Of a stretch of DNA of 64,000 bases, positions 33,239 to 44,934 are shown piece by piece. The notes beneath the pieces are model-generated. The model was given only the letters and a program-made list of their open reading frames with translations. It was not told the DNA's origin and did not search any database. The stretch's first letter is position 1, and each line of letters opens with the position of its first letter. The position numbers and the translations under genes were made by a program. Where the stretch lies: contig JAHLKC010000089.1 in assembly GCA_025449115.1 (NCBI GenBank), positions 62,001 through 126,000 on the forward strand, written 5' to 3'. The DNA comes from Chytridium lagenaria. Its lineage: Eukaryota > Chytridiomycota > Chytridiomycetes > Chytridiales > Chytridiaceae.

Positions 33239-35033
33239 TCATTCCTCCACAATCGCCCCCTTTTTAACAAGTACCATCGGCCGCATCCAGATATAATGGA
33301 TACTCATCTTGATACCCTCTGCCTCCTCCTCTCCCTTCTCAAAGTTAATCTCAAGCAGGCACGGCTTTTCAGCCTCAATCGGTTGGGCGTCACCTTAGGA
33401 TCGGAATCAGTCTTATCCGATCCCTCCAACTCATGCCTAATAAACTTGATCGTCTTCCCAAACCCACTAAACGTCAACTCCACGCTCTCAACACCATCCT
33501 CTCCCTTCTCTCCAACCTTCACAACCACCTCTTTGTTCATGGCAAACTTTTCCGGTACCTCCTCAGCTTCATAAACGAAGGTTCCAGTCACTTTCTCAAT
33601 ATCAAGACGTTCCGGAACGACAGGATCCTTTTGTCGTCATCCTCGCCAGAAGGTCGAGATGGCTTCTTGCCGCGAATGGGGCGCTCGTAGAACTTACCAA
33701 TAGCCTCCCGGATCACCCAAAGAATGTAATGTGTGTCGTCGGAATCTGCAGACGCCGAGCTGAGAAGGACAAGGCTTTCACCAGAGTCTGCGATTCCCTC
33801 AGCGTATAAAGTGTAGCCTTCATTCGCTCCACCATGCTGGAAAACAAGATAGTATGAGTATAGGGCATATTCGAAAAGAGGCAGATAAATGTATGCAGAA
33901 AACCTTACCATGTACATCAACCTCCCATTAATCTCTTCAACCATCCAGCCTAGTCGAATCCCACCCATGAGTCCCTGTCTCTCCAACATCCTCCAAGCCG
34001 TCTCCTTCTTCAAAAGTGCTCCATCAACCCCACTCAAACTCTCCCAAAAACTCTTCAAAAACAATCCCATCTCTTCCGCACTGGACCATAACCCAGCTGC
34101 AGCATTCTCGGGGTACAAATGGCAACCCCCAGGAACAGGCGTAAGCTCCATCTCGTGACCACATGCAACGTCGCCGTTGTTGACGAGGGTGGTGCGAGGT
34201 TGGACAAAAGTGCTGGAGGTCATACCAGCGGGTTCAAGGACGAGATCTTTCATGGCCTCAGGGAAAGATTGACCTGTGATAGTCTCGATGATAAGTTGAA
34301 GGACAGTGGTTCCACCCTACATGATTCCGCGATATTATTATTACAGAAAAATGAAGGAAGGGCCGATAACGAGCAAAACTCACCCCAGAGTACATTGGCA
34401 TGAACCTGGGACTCCAACAACTCAACCTTCTCAGAGTTCCCATTCCCAATCACAATATCCACCGTCTGTTTCGGCATCTCCTCCTTCCCCTCTAAAACGC
34501 TTTTCCTGTTATATCCCGTAAACCCACTCGTGCATGTCCCTCCCAGATGCGCCATCAACATTCCAACGGTAACTCCCTCAAACCCTTTCAAATCCACATA
34601 CTCTCCGACCTCCTTCTCAAGCTGCACCAACCCTTTCTCCACCAACCTCATAATACCAACACACGCGACAGGTTTCGAGATAGAAGCCATCTGGTAGGCC
34701 GTGAAAACGGTGATGGGTTTATCGGCAAACGCTGGTGGGAGAAACGTGGCGGTGATATCATCGACAGGACCGTTATGACGAACACCGTAAGCCTTTGACC
34801 AAAGCGGCTCAGCGTTCTTGCCAAGGACGTTGATGGACACAGAAGCACATCCGAAGCGACGGGAGGACCTGGAGGAGACGATTGTTGCGGTCAATCGGAC
34901 TGGGACTAGTAGTAGGAGGGGTTATCTTGTTAGATCCATGATTTTTCAGAGTGTTAATCTCTGGGATGGAGTGTTCGGCCTCGAGAGCCAAAAGAGCATC
35001 TTCGACAAATTGAATAGCGTCAGCAGAGGTCAT
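33239..35033 (-). CDS. Beta-lactamase/esterase-fold serine hydrolase, paralog 1
   Basis: Family: beta-lactamase-related serine hydrolases (PF00144; class C, LACTB, EstB type). Seen: ATG at 35033 (MTSADAIQFVEDALLALE), the nucleophile motif S-x-x-K as MASISKPVA, then LEKEVGEYVDLKGFEGVTV and MLMAHLGGTC. An intron at about 34386-34316 follows YSG, which sits where the family has Y-x-N. Next come GGTTVLQLIIETITG, EPAGMTSSTF and AAGLWSSAEEM. A second intron at about 33909-33838 ends right before HGGANEGY, equivalent to the family's third motif (HGG or KTG). The C-terminus is a beta domain ending VKKGAIVEE. Frame breaks occur near 34870, 34410, 33600 and 33370. No signal peptide, so it is probably cytosolic. 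The physiological substrate is unknown; an ester or amide hydrolase is likely. Confidence 0.82.
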
Positions 35034-35355
35034 GAGTGATTCTTTATGGAGATACTTTTGGTGCAGACTTTTATTAGGTTAGCGGGATACTTGATCCCTC
35101 TTTTTATACGAGATGTCATGGCAGTTTGAAGGGGGGCCGAGTCACTCAAATTTCATGGATTCAGACTATCCCTAAACATCCCTGAAATGCTGCTGACAGC
35201 GTCAGTTGGCTGGTGTGGTCAAGTCCAAGAAAGGGCAAGTTGGGTTTTTCCATGTCAACTTTTTAATTTTTTTTCCAATATTTTTTTCGAGTATTTCGAG
35301 TCTTTCCTTCTTTTTACCACATACCTCATTTTCCATCCCTACATATTTCGCGAGA
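35034..35355. other. Spacer between beta-lactamase paralog 1 and its relic
   Basis: Promoter region of paralog 1 (minus strand). T-rich; no further gene seen. Confidence 0.35.
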
Positions 35356-35725
35356 TTATTTACTACAAATCGCCCTTTTCACACTAATTGCCCGCTTAAG
35401 GCTGTCTTCGTCATTTTTAGCCTCAAAAAACGTAATCGACAGCAGGGACGGTTTCTCAACCTTTAAGTGATTTCGCGTCGCCTTGGGGGTCTTCGTCGCC
35501 GTCAGTCCTCCGTACATTGCCAGTTTCTTCAAATATTCATGCCTATAAATGAACTTGATCACATTGATATTACGCTTCGGGACGACACAGCCCTTTTTTT
35601 CGTCAGGTCCAATGGATGGCCGAGCGGATTCTTGCCGATAAGTGGACGCCCATAGAATTTGCAGATGGCCTCGCGAATCACCCAAATGACCTCGAGAGCC
35701 AAGAGAAATGCGTCGGTGAGGTCAT
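35356..35725 (-). pseudogene. Internally deleted relic of the beta-lactamase gene
   Basis: The start (ATG at 35725) matches the first codons of paralog 1, including LLALE from GCTCTCGAG. It then jumps straight to the C-terminal part: WVIREAICKFYGRP here against WVIREAIGKFYERP in paralog 1, then further C-terminal sequence with EKPSLLSITF against KPCLLEINF. Everything between, including the S-x-x-K, YSG and HGG motifs, is missing. The deletion joins directly after the GCTCTCGAG tract. It lies head-to-tail upstream of paralog 1 and is surely non-catalytic; whether it is expressed is unknown. Confidence 0.75.
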
Positions 35726-36187
35726 GGTTTCCCAGTTATTGAAATCTGCTCTGTAGATTTTCAGCTGAAGCCATATGTAACAAGCAGCGGCGCTCCCCTT
35801 TAAAAAGTGAAGAGGCTTAACATGTTGTTTCCATGGTTTAAGAAGGAATTGTCATCTGTTTACAATAAAAAGCCTGATTTATTTAAACTTACGACTCTGA
35901 TAATGAGTGACGTTGGAAACAACATGCGAAAACATGCAGCCGTGGGTGAGGGATAGATAGGCGGGGTTAGACATTTGGGGAGTTGAGGAGTTGAGAAGAC
36001 GATACTGTGGATGTTTGTGTGAATGAACGATGGTGAAGGGAAGTAAGGAAAGGGAAACAAGGTATTGGAAGCCAAAAAAAAAAAAAAAAAAAAACTGCCG
36101 TGATAAAGAAAAATTGGTCGTAATTTATAGAGGGCTCCTGAATTCAACGGAGATTTATAAGTCTTGATTTCTCGAATCGAAATGCTT
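35726..36187. other. Intergenic with a 21-base A run
   Basis: No gene seen. The A run is at 36074-36094. Confidence 0.4.
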
Positions 36188-36437
36188 TCACAACTCGATG
36201 TAGCACATCTTGTCGGTAATCTTGCAGCCAATCTCACTAGGAAGGCAGGCGCATACAGACTGGCACAAAGTATGCATTTCGTTCTTGCATTTCAGTTGTG
36301 GGCCGCAATGGCAGAAGGTGTGGCAGGTTTTGGCGACGGGCGTGGTTACCCTTCCTGCAGAACATAGCGTCGGATTGCGACGTGACGAAAACGAGGGCGA
36401 TGAGGAGGGAAAGAAGGAATTGGATGGTGCACTTCAT
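36188..36437 (-). CDS. Small secreted Cys-rich peptide, hidden by a one-base break
   Basis: The ATG at 36437 opens a strong signal peptide (MKCTIQFLLSLLIALVFV...). After MFCRKG, at a GGG run near 36350, the annotated frame turns Cys-poor and stops. The adjacent frame reads TCHTFCHCGPQLKCK and LCQSVCACLPSEIGCK, then MCYIEL and TGA at 36188-36190. Two halves share C-x3-C-x-C-x6,7-C-K, so it looks like an internal duplication with about ten cysteines. About 82 residues. TTTATAAAC near 36528-36536 is a possible TATA box. It resembles in general style the small Cys-rich secreted proteins of fungi; I cannot assign a family or activity. Confidence 0.62.
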
Positions 36438-37027
36438 CTTTAATGTGACGGCGGAAAAATGCGGAGTGTGGGATCTGATATTTTAGTTGACGTTGGGGAG
36501 TATGCTAAAAGAGGGGATTTGTCGTTTATAAACGCGTTTTGCCCAGGATTTCCCATAATAAAATACATCGTTAATGGTGAACCTTGGCTTGGGATCAATT
36601 GCTCATCGCTTTTTTTTACCGTCTCTGCAAATATACTATGCCGCCTTAACGTTTTCTTTTCGGCATTGTGCGTCATTTTTCTTTTTCAAGGCTTGGTATT
36701 ATTGTACTTTGGAGAAGGGGTCTGGTTCTAGTGCCAAGTCATCTGCAGCTGTTAAACGAATTTGCCCATGAGATTGAAATCCCTGCAACGTTATTTGAGC
36801 CTCCATTACTGTCATTGACTGAAACCATTTTCTTTCAACGGTTTCATTCTGGATGATGATGAGGAAGATGAAGTCTTTTGAAATATTGGAAGAAGGGGTT
36901 ACGGAAAATATATGTTCCGAGCATCCGTAACCCTCATTACGAAAGAACGCATCAGAACTTTTTATAAACTTGCTCTCTATTCTGGAATAAACAATTGGGG
37001 GTGAAACCATTGTAAAAATGGACGCCT
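36438..37027. other. Intergenic, no further gene seen
   Basis: Promoter of the Cys-rich peptide and 3' region of the eight-Cys gene at 37028. Nothing else supported. Confidence 0.4.
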
Positions 37028-37934
37028 TTAAAAAGCAGCACCCACAACCACCGCCAGAATTCCTCCCGCAACAATACCCAGACCCATCCCAGAACCCTAA
37101 TCGCCGCACTCGGTGTGATCAAAGACGGGTCCTTCTTCTCCGTCGAGATCGGCTTTGGCTGCTCCGTGGTCACAGTCAACTCTGTCGTTTCTGGAACGCT
37201 TGTCGTCGTCTTCGGTTTCTTTGTCTTGGGGTTCTTGGTCGTCGTCGTCTTGGTGTGTTTTTAGGGCAGGTCGTCCAATGAAGCATACATCAAATATCTC
37301 GCGAAGACCTGCAACACCCGAATCGCATTCGTTGACTCCAAGGCAGGCGTCGTAGAGACGGATGGGATCGCACATGCATTCCTCCTTGGGGATGGAGACT
37401 GTGAAAAGATTCAAAGGATTACCGGCGCGGCGGACTTTCTTGAAACAACTGGAGTTGGAAGCTTGGAGGAACTGGAAAGGGTGTTAAACTATAGTGGGTA
37501 ATGGGACCTACTTTGAATGATTGCCTGTAAGATTTATCGCAAGGACCATCCTTAATGTAAACATCCTTTTTACATCCCTCCAAAACGGATGGGACGTCAA
37601 TGTCAGACTCAGTGTCGGTTGGGAAGGTGACGGTGCGGGTCTAGTCCGACGAGGCGATCGTGTGGGTTTAGGAGCTGGATCCTCCTCATCCGGCTTCGGA
37701 TCTTCAGATGGAGTGGGATCTTCGGTTGGAGCTGGTTCCTCAGGATCTTCAGTTGGAGTCGGCTCTTCATCGTCATTGGATGGACTCGGTTTGGGCGTCT
37801 TGCACGCTCGGCTATACCAAAAAGTGGGGACCTTGCGACCAGATCTAATGAGGCTCGTTGACTTGGGACAAGGCGATTTGGAGGTGCGCGAGGACGCAGA
37901 GGGATACCAGCAGAAGGATGGTTGTGAGCTGCAT
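37028..37934 (-). CDS. GPI-anchored eight-cysteine protein, subgroup II, copy 2 (frame-broken)
   Basis: ATG at 37934; the signal peptide starts MQLTTILLLVSLCVLAHLQ. After a break near 37845, the protein continues with a Pro/Thr/Asp/Glu linker built of EDPxP units (PTPTEDPEEPAPTEDP). After another break come VLEGCKKDVYIKDGPCDKSY, an intron (about 37521 to 37460), CFKKVRRAGNP, ECMCDPIRLYDAC, NECDSGV and FDVCFI. A Lys/Thr linker and the hydrophobic tail LGIVAGGILAVVVGAAF follow, with stop at 37028-37030. Both the cysteine order (C, C, intron, C, CxC, C, C, C) and the tail match the gene at 31470. It is in opposite orientation to that copy. Confidence 0.7.
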
Positions 37935-38728
37935 GTTTGATTATGGTAGATGGCGGTATCTTGGAAACTGATGGGTGATGGTGGGGGTGTTTGGTACTAT
38001 AAATGTTGAGGGAAAAACGAGGCTGAACCCAAGCCGTCTGCACTTTTTAAGTGGTTTTTTTAATAAATTGTAAGTCAGACAAAAAAAATACTCAAAGCCT
38101 GACATTTCCTGACGACGGCGAGGTATAATATACCTAGCGAGGAGGCTATATATAGACACGGAATGAAATATCCCTCCTTCCAATCAGGGTAACGACGGAA
38201 AACTGTGCTCCTGCGGTCTTTGGGCTGCAAAAGGTGTTTGCGGCGGCGGGTGACTCTGTGTAAAAGTGATATTCATTTACTTCGACACGGAGTCATGAAG
38301 AATATTGCGTTGAGTTTACCTTGACACCATCTCCCTTCTTATCCACCTTCAAAGGCAAAAGTGAGAACGTTTGAGCTTGAAATGGAGCTGACAACGTTTA
38401 ATGATTTTCGACCTTTAATTAAAACACGTCCGATTTACACACATGTCGCATAAAAAAGAAACTGAAGCGAACTTTAAATATGAGCCAGAAAGCGCAGTCC
38501 GTCTCGAAGGCTTAAGAAAAAAGAAGAGAATAAAATATGGAAGCATAAACATGTAAAGAAGAAAAACGGAAGCATAAGAATAAAAAAATATACAGAAAAA
38601 AACGGCCAAAGCAAACGGAATGAACAAATGTTTCAAAGTCAACTCAAACTCAAGTAAAGAGCCCCACAATGCCATGAAACCTTGTACATTCGAACAATCT
38701 CCCCGCTGCGATCTTGTGAGTAATAGTC
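37935..38728. other. Intergenic, no gene seen
   Basis: Contains TATA-like sequences near 38127 and 38150. A Lys-rich antisense-looking segment at 38450-38600 has no support as a gene. Confidence 0.4.
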
Positions 38729-38950
38729 TCAGATAGCTGTTGGTGCCGCATTCAAGTACGCAACCTCGTCAAAGTTGGGAACAAGACCCAAAGCATTGCT
38801 TTCACCCGTCTTGCCCTTGATGATGATAACAACACCACCTGGTTCGGGAGATGGGCTGGCGCGAGGACCAGACGGAGCAGCGACGGTGAGATGCATGGAG
38901 AAGACGATGGCGAGAAAGAGGACAAGGAGAAAGGTGATGGTGGGGTGCAT
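38729..38950 (-). CDS. Small secreted protein, 73 residues
   Basis: Intact single-exon frame. A signal peptide MHPTITFLLVLFLAIVFSM is followed by a possible cleavage near TVAAP. The mature part is about 48 residues: Pro/Ser-rich (PRASPSPEPGG), then a strongly hydrophobic VVIIIKG, then GLVPNFDEVAYLNAAPTAI. No cysteines. CTATATAAGG on the minus strand (39085-39092) is a likely TATA box, 135 bp upstream. Family not recognised. It could be processed to a short peptide, but no dibasic site is present. Confidence 0.6.
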   Translation of the reverse strand: MHPTITFLLVLFLAIVFSMHLTVAAPSGPRASPSPEPGGVVIIIKGKTGESNALGLVPNFDEVAYLNAAPTAI

Positions 38951-40327
38951 TTTTGAGTGAGGTTTCTCGTTGACAACGAGTGATGAAGGGAAGGCGATGG
39001 TAGATGATGCTTTGGGGGGTGTTGTTTGAAGGGAAGACGATGCTTGGCGATGCTTTGTGGGGGGAAGAACCTGTGATTGTGACCTTATATAGCCTTTGAA
39101 CTCGACTTGAGTAGAAATTGCATCGGCATTGACGTTTTCGTCAAAGGTGATGGACTTTGCCGGCCATTGCGGATGGACGCGTCATATACGGAAAACAGTT
39201 AACACATTAATAACTATATTGCAGGTGGTCGGGTCCGCAGGTTTGCTTTACGAGAAGGATCACGACAACAGCAAACCCAGGCTACAATATGGCCGAATTA
39301 AGAAAAGGAGTCCGGCTTTTGAATACCGATTAAATGAGGAAAGAAGCCCATGACGTTGTGAGAGGCTGAACCTCGATGCCTGTCATGTCAATGCTGGTTG
39401 TTTGAAACAAGTCGAATTTGACAACCACGCAGGAGAGGTGAACTTCTTTCTCTAAACAGCTGCTAAAATCCAAAGACTTTGAAGAAAAAGACTGTAGGAG
39501 ATGGCCCAGCTGATGAGCGACGCTATGCTACTTAGGGTATAGACTATTCTCAGTTCACGAAAAGCATGATCGCCGAGTTAAGCAGTTAAGGGCTCCACTC
39601 AAAAATTATACAAAAAAATATAACGGAGACTCCATCTTCATGCAAGCAATAGAACTACAGGATGTCCATTTTCTCCTTCCAAATAAACTTATCAAACACA
39701 AAAAAAGTAATGTTGTTTTCCGTTATATTTATAGATAATACAGAAAAAACACCTCGTAAACGCTCTTCATTTTCGCCTCATTCCAATTTTTCTCACATAA
39801 ACATCGTCATCCTTCTCCGGCACTGTCTACTGAAACAATCCACCCACCATCTTAGTAAACCCGCCAGTTTTCCGCCACAAACCGTCGTATTCACCCCTAT
39901 TTTCTCCAATCGTAATGAATACTCACAGGCTCCTTAACAACGCTTCCGCTCCTCGCACACACTGTCATCAAAACTCACCACACACCATCAAGGGCGTGAA
40001 GTTCCGCTTCAGGGTCCCGTAGTTGGAGGTCTCCCAATTCAGATCAAGGCAACGACGTGAGGCTCTGACAAATAGTAAAGCAAGTCGTATGGAGTGGGAA
40101 TAATAAGATGATACTCTTGCTTTCAATATTAAATACCTTCCAAGCAAAGGGCTGACACTAACTAACGTCATTAACGAACAGGGTTGTAAATCTATGTAGA
40201 ATCGCCATCGATCCTCCCCTGTTATTGGCATCACCATCACCATCAACCCAAAATCTAAAACCCTTCACGCAAGCAGCATCCCTGCAGCGACCCTGCTTTT
40301 ATCCCTTATCTCAAAAACTCTCTTTCC

Positions 40328-40358
<31 letters not shown>

Positions 40359-41907
40359 GGCTTGGCCGCTTGTGCCAAAAGATGTGTAACATTTGTGTTT
40401 TGGGAGAGATAAAACGGGTGTCAGCGCTGGTGAGTGCTTTGGAAGGCGCGTTCTCCACGCCATCATCTCACCTTGAAGATGGTACTGACATAATACTACA
40501 TCACCTTGTTGTGTTTGTATATGGTGTTTTTGAGATTTATAGAAGGGTTGGGGAGAACAGAAAGCATGTCCTTCTTAAAGGCATCCGAGTTAATGACCTA
40601 TCACGAAATTAGCCTAACCACATACATCATCGTTAGCAAGGCAACATAGACTCAGTCTCATTGAAAAACCACAAGACCAAAACAAGTGGCTTGCGTGATC
40701 GGTATGAAAGTAATAGCGGCAAGCTGTCATTTGCATTGTACCGAGAGATGAGGATCAGCCACGCAGGATACTAATTGCGGATTTCGTTGGTAAAGGATCA
40801 CTTACTAATTCAATTTCTTAGCTAATCTTGTAACCAAACAGAACGGGTGAAGGTATGATGATCATCTTCCTTCATATCTTCCATGCATCAAGTTCCCAAC
40901 ATGACATCCTCATCATGATTATTGAAGCAGAAACGGCGACTTTGACGTTCTATGACGGCAAGAGATAAAGAAACTTTGCCTTTCCATCAACCCAAGGTCC
41001 ATGCAGCGATGATCGTTATCAGCTTTGAGCATCCATCATCAATCCAGGATCATATCTTCAAGTCAAGGTAGACCCACCCTTTGCCTTATCCATATATTCC
41101 CAAGCGTGGCAGTACGGGGCGATTTTGGGTAGGAGACAACGGGTTGCATCCCTGTCCCACTTTGTTTATCGCGAAAACTTGCGCACTGCTGTCACCTCCT
41201 CCTCCTCTCTCTCTCGATGGGTCAACCGCCGTTTTTCGATTAGAATTGATTAAAAGCAATTTACCTGAGAGAATGAGAAATCATCCCATGTGTGTTGTGC
41301 TCAACATTCCGACTTCTTATCGGTTTGGTGTCTCTTTTTCTGTTATCGCTTTTAAACGGCTGCGTCAAAGAGAAAAGATAAAACAGAGAAAGAAGGAGAG
41401 GAGAGGAGAGGAGAGAAGACGTCTTGTGAATGTCACATACGGTTTGTACAACCACACTCAAATTTACCATTTCCAGGCTCATGTGTGACAGATGACGTCC
41501 TTTCAACATGAAAATGGTGATACAGCTTCATTCCCCTTCCGGACTGTTCCGATAAGAAATATTCTAGTGTGACTGTCACTGTCATACAAGAGAGAGCTGA
41601 CAAGGTAATCAATTACAGAGTACAAATTGAAGTTGTCACTTTTCACCCCCTTTGTTTTTTCGTCTTTTTATCTTTTCTATAAATAATAATATGTATTAAT
41701 TTCCTTTTATTTACTCCAACAACTCAGCAACCAATGAAAATCCACTTCTTATTCATTCATTAAATTTTCCTCAATGAATTTAATAATAAAAATTCTATCG
41801 ATTCTCTTTCTCGTCTTTTTTCTACTCATCACTCGACCTTCTTTCCCTTTTTTTTTTTCTCACTTCACACTTGCAAAAAAAAAAAAAGGGCCAACAACAC
41901 TACACAG
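38951..41907. other. Three-kilobase stretch without a supported gene
   Basis: I found no start, splice pattern or domain in either strand. Features seen: a 28-base A run at 40328-40355, short GGAGA repeats near 41395-41415, and AT-rich blocks. It may hold long regulatory DNA or a gene too broken to recognise. Confidence 0.4.
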
Positions 41908-41915
41908 TATAAATA
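41908..41915 (+). promoter_or_regulatory. TATA box of the nucleoside transporter
   Basis: TATAAATA lies 64 bp upstream of the ATG at 41972. Confidence 0.65.
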
Positions 41916-41971
41916 CCTTCAACACATTTCTCTTTTCCTTTTTTTCTTCATCACCCCATACACTATAGATC

Positions 41972-44256
41972 ATGTCCGTTGAGAAGAAGGTTGAAGAGAC
42001 CACCGTCGAGGTCGTTTCAGAGAAGCCAATGGAGGTTGTCCCCCTCGCTGACGCTGCCGTCCCAGAGGAGGAGGCCGACAAGGCCTTCAAGCCCCATGTT
42101 GGCAAGAGGCCCCGCAACACCATGCTCCTCCACGCTGCCATCTGGTTGTTGTTGACCGCCTACATTATTGCTTTGATCATCAAGGGTCAAGGAAAGGTGA
42201 TTATCAATTGAGTCCACCTGTTTTCTGTCTTGTTGTTGTGTCGAATCTCCTCGCATCATCATATTGACACTTCATCATCTGTTTGATCATTTAGGTTGGA
42301 TACGAGTTCTCCATCGTTGTCTACGTCTTCATCTCCCTCCGTCTCCTCGCTCAACACGTCTCCATCTCCTACTTTATCTACGGTAAGAACCTGTTTTTTT
42401 GATTGTAGTTTAGTTTCTGTTTTTATTCTCGATCACACACTGCATCCGTTTGTTCTTCCGTTTCCGTTATCATCGTTCACTTTATCGCAGTTGTCTTTAC
42501 CCCAGCCAAAATGCTGGTGCTTTTTTTTTTTATCCCACGGCCGTTTGTCTTCACTTTTTTTTCTTTTTTTTTTCCCCTTTCTCACAAATTGTCACTTTCC
42601 TTTTCGAGTTATTTTTGTGCCCTCAGCCCATGAGTTGTCAAATTTATTTGTTTATTTCGTGTGACGCTCGGCGTTTCTTTCATTTTGACTTTGACCATTT
42701 CTGGTTGGTTCTTTCTGATTCGAGGGGGGCTTGGAGTCATCATTTTCCCACACAGTTCATTCTCTCTTTGTCACGTCACGTCCATTTCCTCACGCCTAAC
42801 ATTTATGATTCGTAGGCCCTATCAGCAACGCGGTCAACGGTATCGTCGGCGCTGTCCCCGAGTCTGGCCGTAACGCCCTCTCCAAGTTTCAGCAGCCTTA
42901 TCCTCGGTGCTGCCTTCCTTGTCGCCATCATCGTCACCGCTGTCGCCTCCCCCGCCACCGCGACCGGTACCATCGGTCAGCGTCTCCAATCCATCGCTGG
43001 TCTCGTCTGCATGGTCGGTATTCTCTACGCCACCTCCACCAACCGCGCCAAGATCCCGTGGCACACTGTCGTGTCTGGTCTTCTTATCCAGTTCATCCTC
43101 GCCCTTTTCATCATGAGGACCACCCTTGGTGTCAACATCTTCATCTTCATCTCCAACATGATCACCGACTTCCTTAAGCTCTCCTCCTCCGGCATGGTCT
43201 TCCTTTTCGGTCCCTCCATCCTTACCGTCCAGAACTTTGCCGTCGGTGTTCTCCCCGCCATCGTCTTCTTCTGCTCCTTTGTCTCCATCGTCTACTACCT
43301 TAACGGTATGCAATACGTTGTCGCAAAGATGGCTTGGCTCATGGTCCGTCTCATGGGTACCTCTGGTTCTGAGTCCGTCGTCGCCGCCGCCTCCCCCTTC
43401 GTCGGCCAAGGTGAATCTGCCCTCCTCGTCCGTCCCTTCATCGAGTACATGACCACCTCTGAGCTCCACTCCACCATGACCTCTGGTTTCGCCACCATTG
43501 CCGGTTCCGTTCTCCTCGCCTACGTGGAGGCCACCGGTAACACCCCGAGGCCACCGCCACCCTCCTCACTGCCTGTGTCATGTCGATCCCTTGCTCCCTC
43601 CTCATCTCCAAGATGCGTTACCCCGAGACCGAAGAGTCCCTCACCCGTGGTGCCGTCAAGATCCCCGAGAACGAAGAGAAGGATGCCAACTTCCTCCACG
43701 CCGCCGGAAACGGTGCCGCCACCGGTGTCCAACTTATCCTCTTGATCGCCGGTTCCCTCCTTGCCATCGTCTCCCTCTACGAGTTGCCAACTTCCTCTGC
43801 GGTTTCCTCTTCTTCATGGTTGGTATCGTCAACAACGTTGACGGTGGTATCCGTGTTTCCATCGGTTTCATCCTCTCCTACGTGTTCACCCCCTTCGCCG
43901 TCGCCATCGGTATCGCCCCCAACCAAGCCCGTAAAGCCGCCGAATTCCTCGCCACCAAGATGGTCGTCAACGAATTCGTTGCCTACTCTTCCCTCAACGG
44001 ATACGCTTTCCTCCCCGCCTCCGCCCCCGGTGCTCCCCTTGTCCCCTCTGGAAACTTTGACGCCCGTACCATCCGTCTCATGGCCTTTGCGCTCTGTGGG
44101 TTCGCCAACTTTGCCTCCATCGGTATCCAGATTGGTTGTCTCGGAGCCATGGCGCCTTCCAGGAAGAAGGATTTGGCGACCCTCGCTCTCTCTGCTATGC
44201 TTTGCGGTACCGTCTCCACTTGGATGACTGCCGCCGTTGCTGGTGCCCTTATCTAA
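41972..44256 (+). CDS. Concentrative nucleoside transporter (CNT/NupC/SLC28 family)
   Basis: A cation-coupled nucleoside importer of the plasma membrane (known for the family). Exon 1 41972-42196 encodes an acidic N-terminus and the first membrane helix (MLLHAAIWLLLTAYIIALI). Introns are 42197-42294 and 42383-42815, the latter with CCTAACA before its acceptor. Exon 3 carries PWHTVVSGLLIQFILALFI, GMVFLFGP, the nucleoside-site motif GQGESALLVRPFI, MTSGFATIAGSVL, then LCGFLFFMVGI. The hallmark C-terminal block is TKMVVNEFVAYS and ALCGFANFASIGIQIGCLGAM. About 600 residues, with 10 or more helices. Three one-base breaks (near 42890, 43540 and 43795) interrupt exon 3; all motifs on either side are preserved. 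Assembly indels are the likeliest cause. A single gene with no functional partner nearby. Confidence 0.93.
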
Positions 44257-44853
44257 ATTTCTTTATTCTTTATTCACGCGCCCAAACTTTTTTGTTTTTG
44301 TCGGCGACTCTTTTTTATCTGCGCCTGTTTACCATCCCCCCCTGAATTGCGATGTAAGGTTATTATTTTATTATCAACATAATGTTTTGTTTCCACCCCC
44401 CCTTTGTGTCGTCTGTGTGGGCGACGAGGGGGACGATTTAAGGACCTCTTGCTTTGTGCGTTAATGGAATTAACTCTTCATATCTCTTAAAACCATTGCC
44501 GTCCTTGTCCAGTATTCCAGATTAAATCACATGAATGTAATCAGAACTCCAGGACTCAAACACGACAGTAATATGTCAAAAAAAAAGATCTTAATAGAGT
44601 GACTCCGGTCACATTTGACGCCAAAATGTCTTTCATCCACAACTGCCCGCCAACCATGGAAATAGACAACTTGTCGTGGACAACGAACTGACAGGATGAA
44701 ACTGGGCGTCAGACCATTTACTTTATTTATTTTAACCGAGATATAACAAATACATGCAAAAGACAGGCTTGAACAGTAAAACTAGGCCCAAAATGACCCT
44801 AAAATGGTGTGACTGTGACTGTGTCCCTTTCTAACGTCTCTCCAGACCCCGTC
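44257..44853. other. Intergenic, no gene seen
   Basis: 3' region of the transporter and promoter of beta-lactamase paralog 2. Confidence 0.4.
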
Positions 44854-44860
44854 CTATAAA
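44854..44860 (+). promoter_or_regulatory. TATA box of beta-lactamase paralog 2
   Basis: TATAAAA lies 75 bp upstream of the ATG at 44935. Confidence 0.6.
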
Positions 44861-44934
44861 ACCAGAGCCTAAATTCCCTTACAAAAGAAGAAAAAAAGCA
44901 ACTGACTTTTTTCAACAACCTCACTACCGCAACC

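Noticed and set aside
40328..40355. Poly-A tail of an inserted retrogene
   Set aside because: No upstream coding similarity and no visible target duplication; a simple A run is enough explanation.
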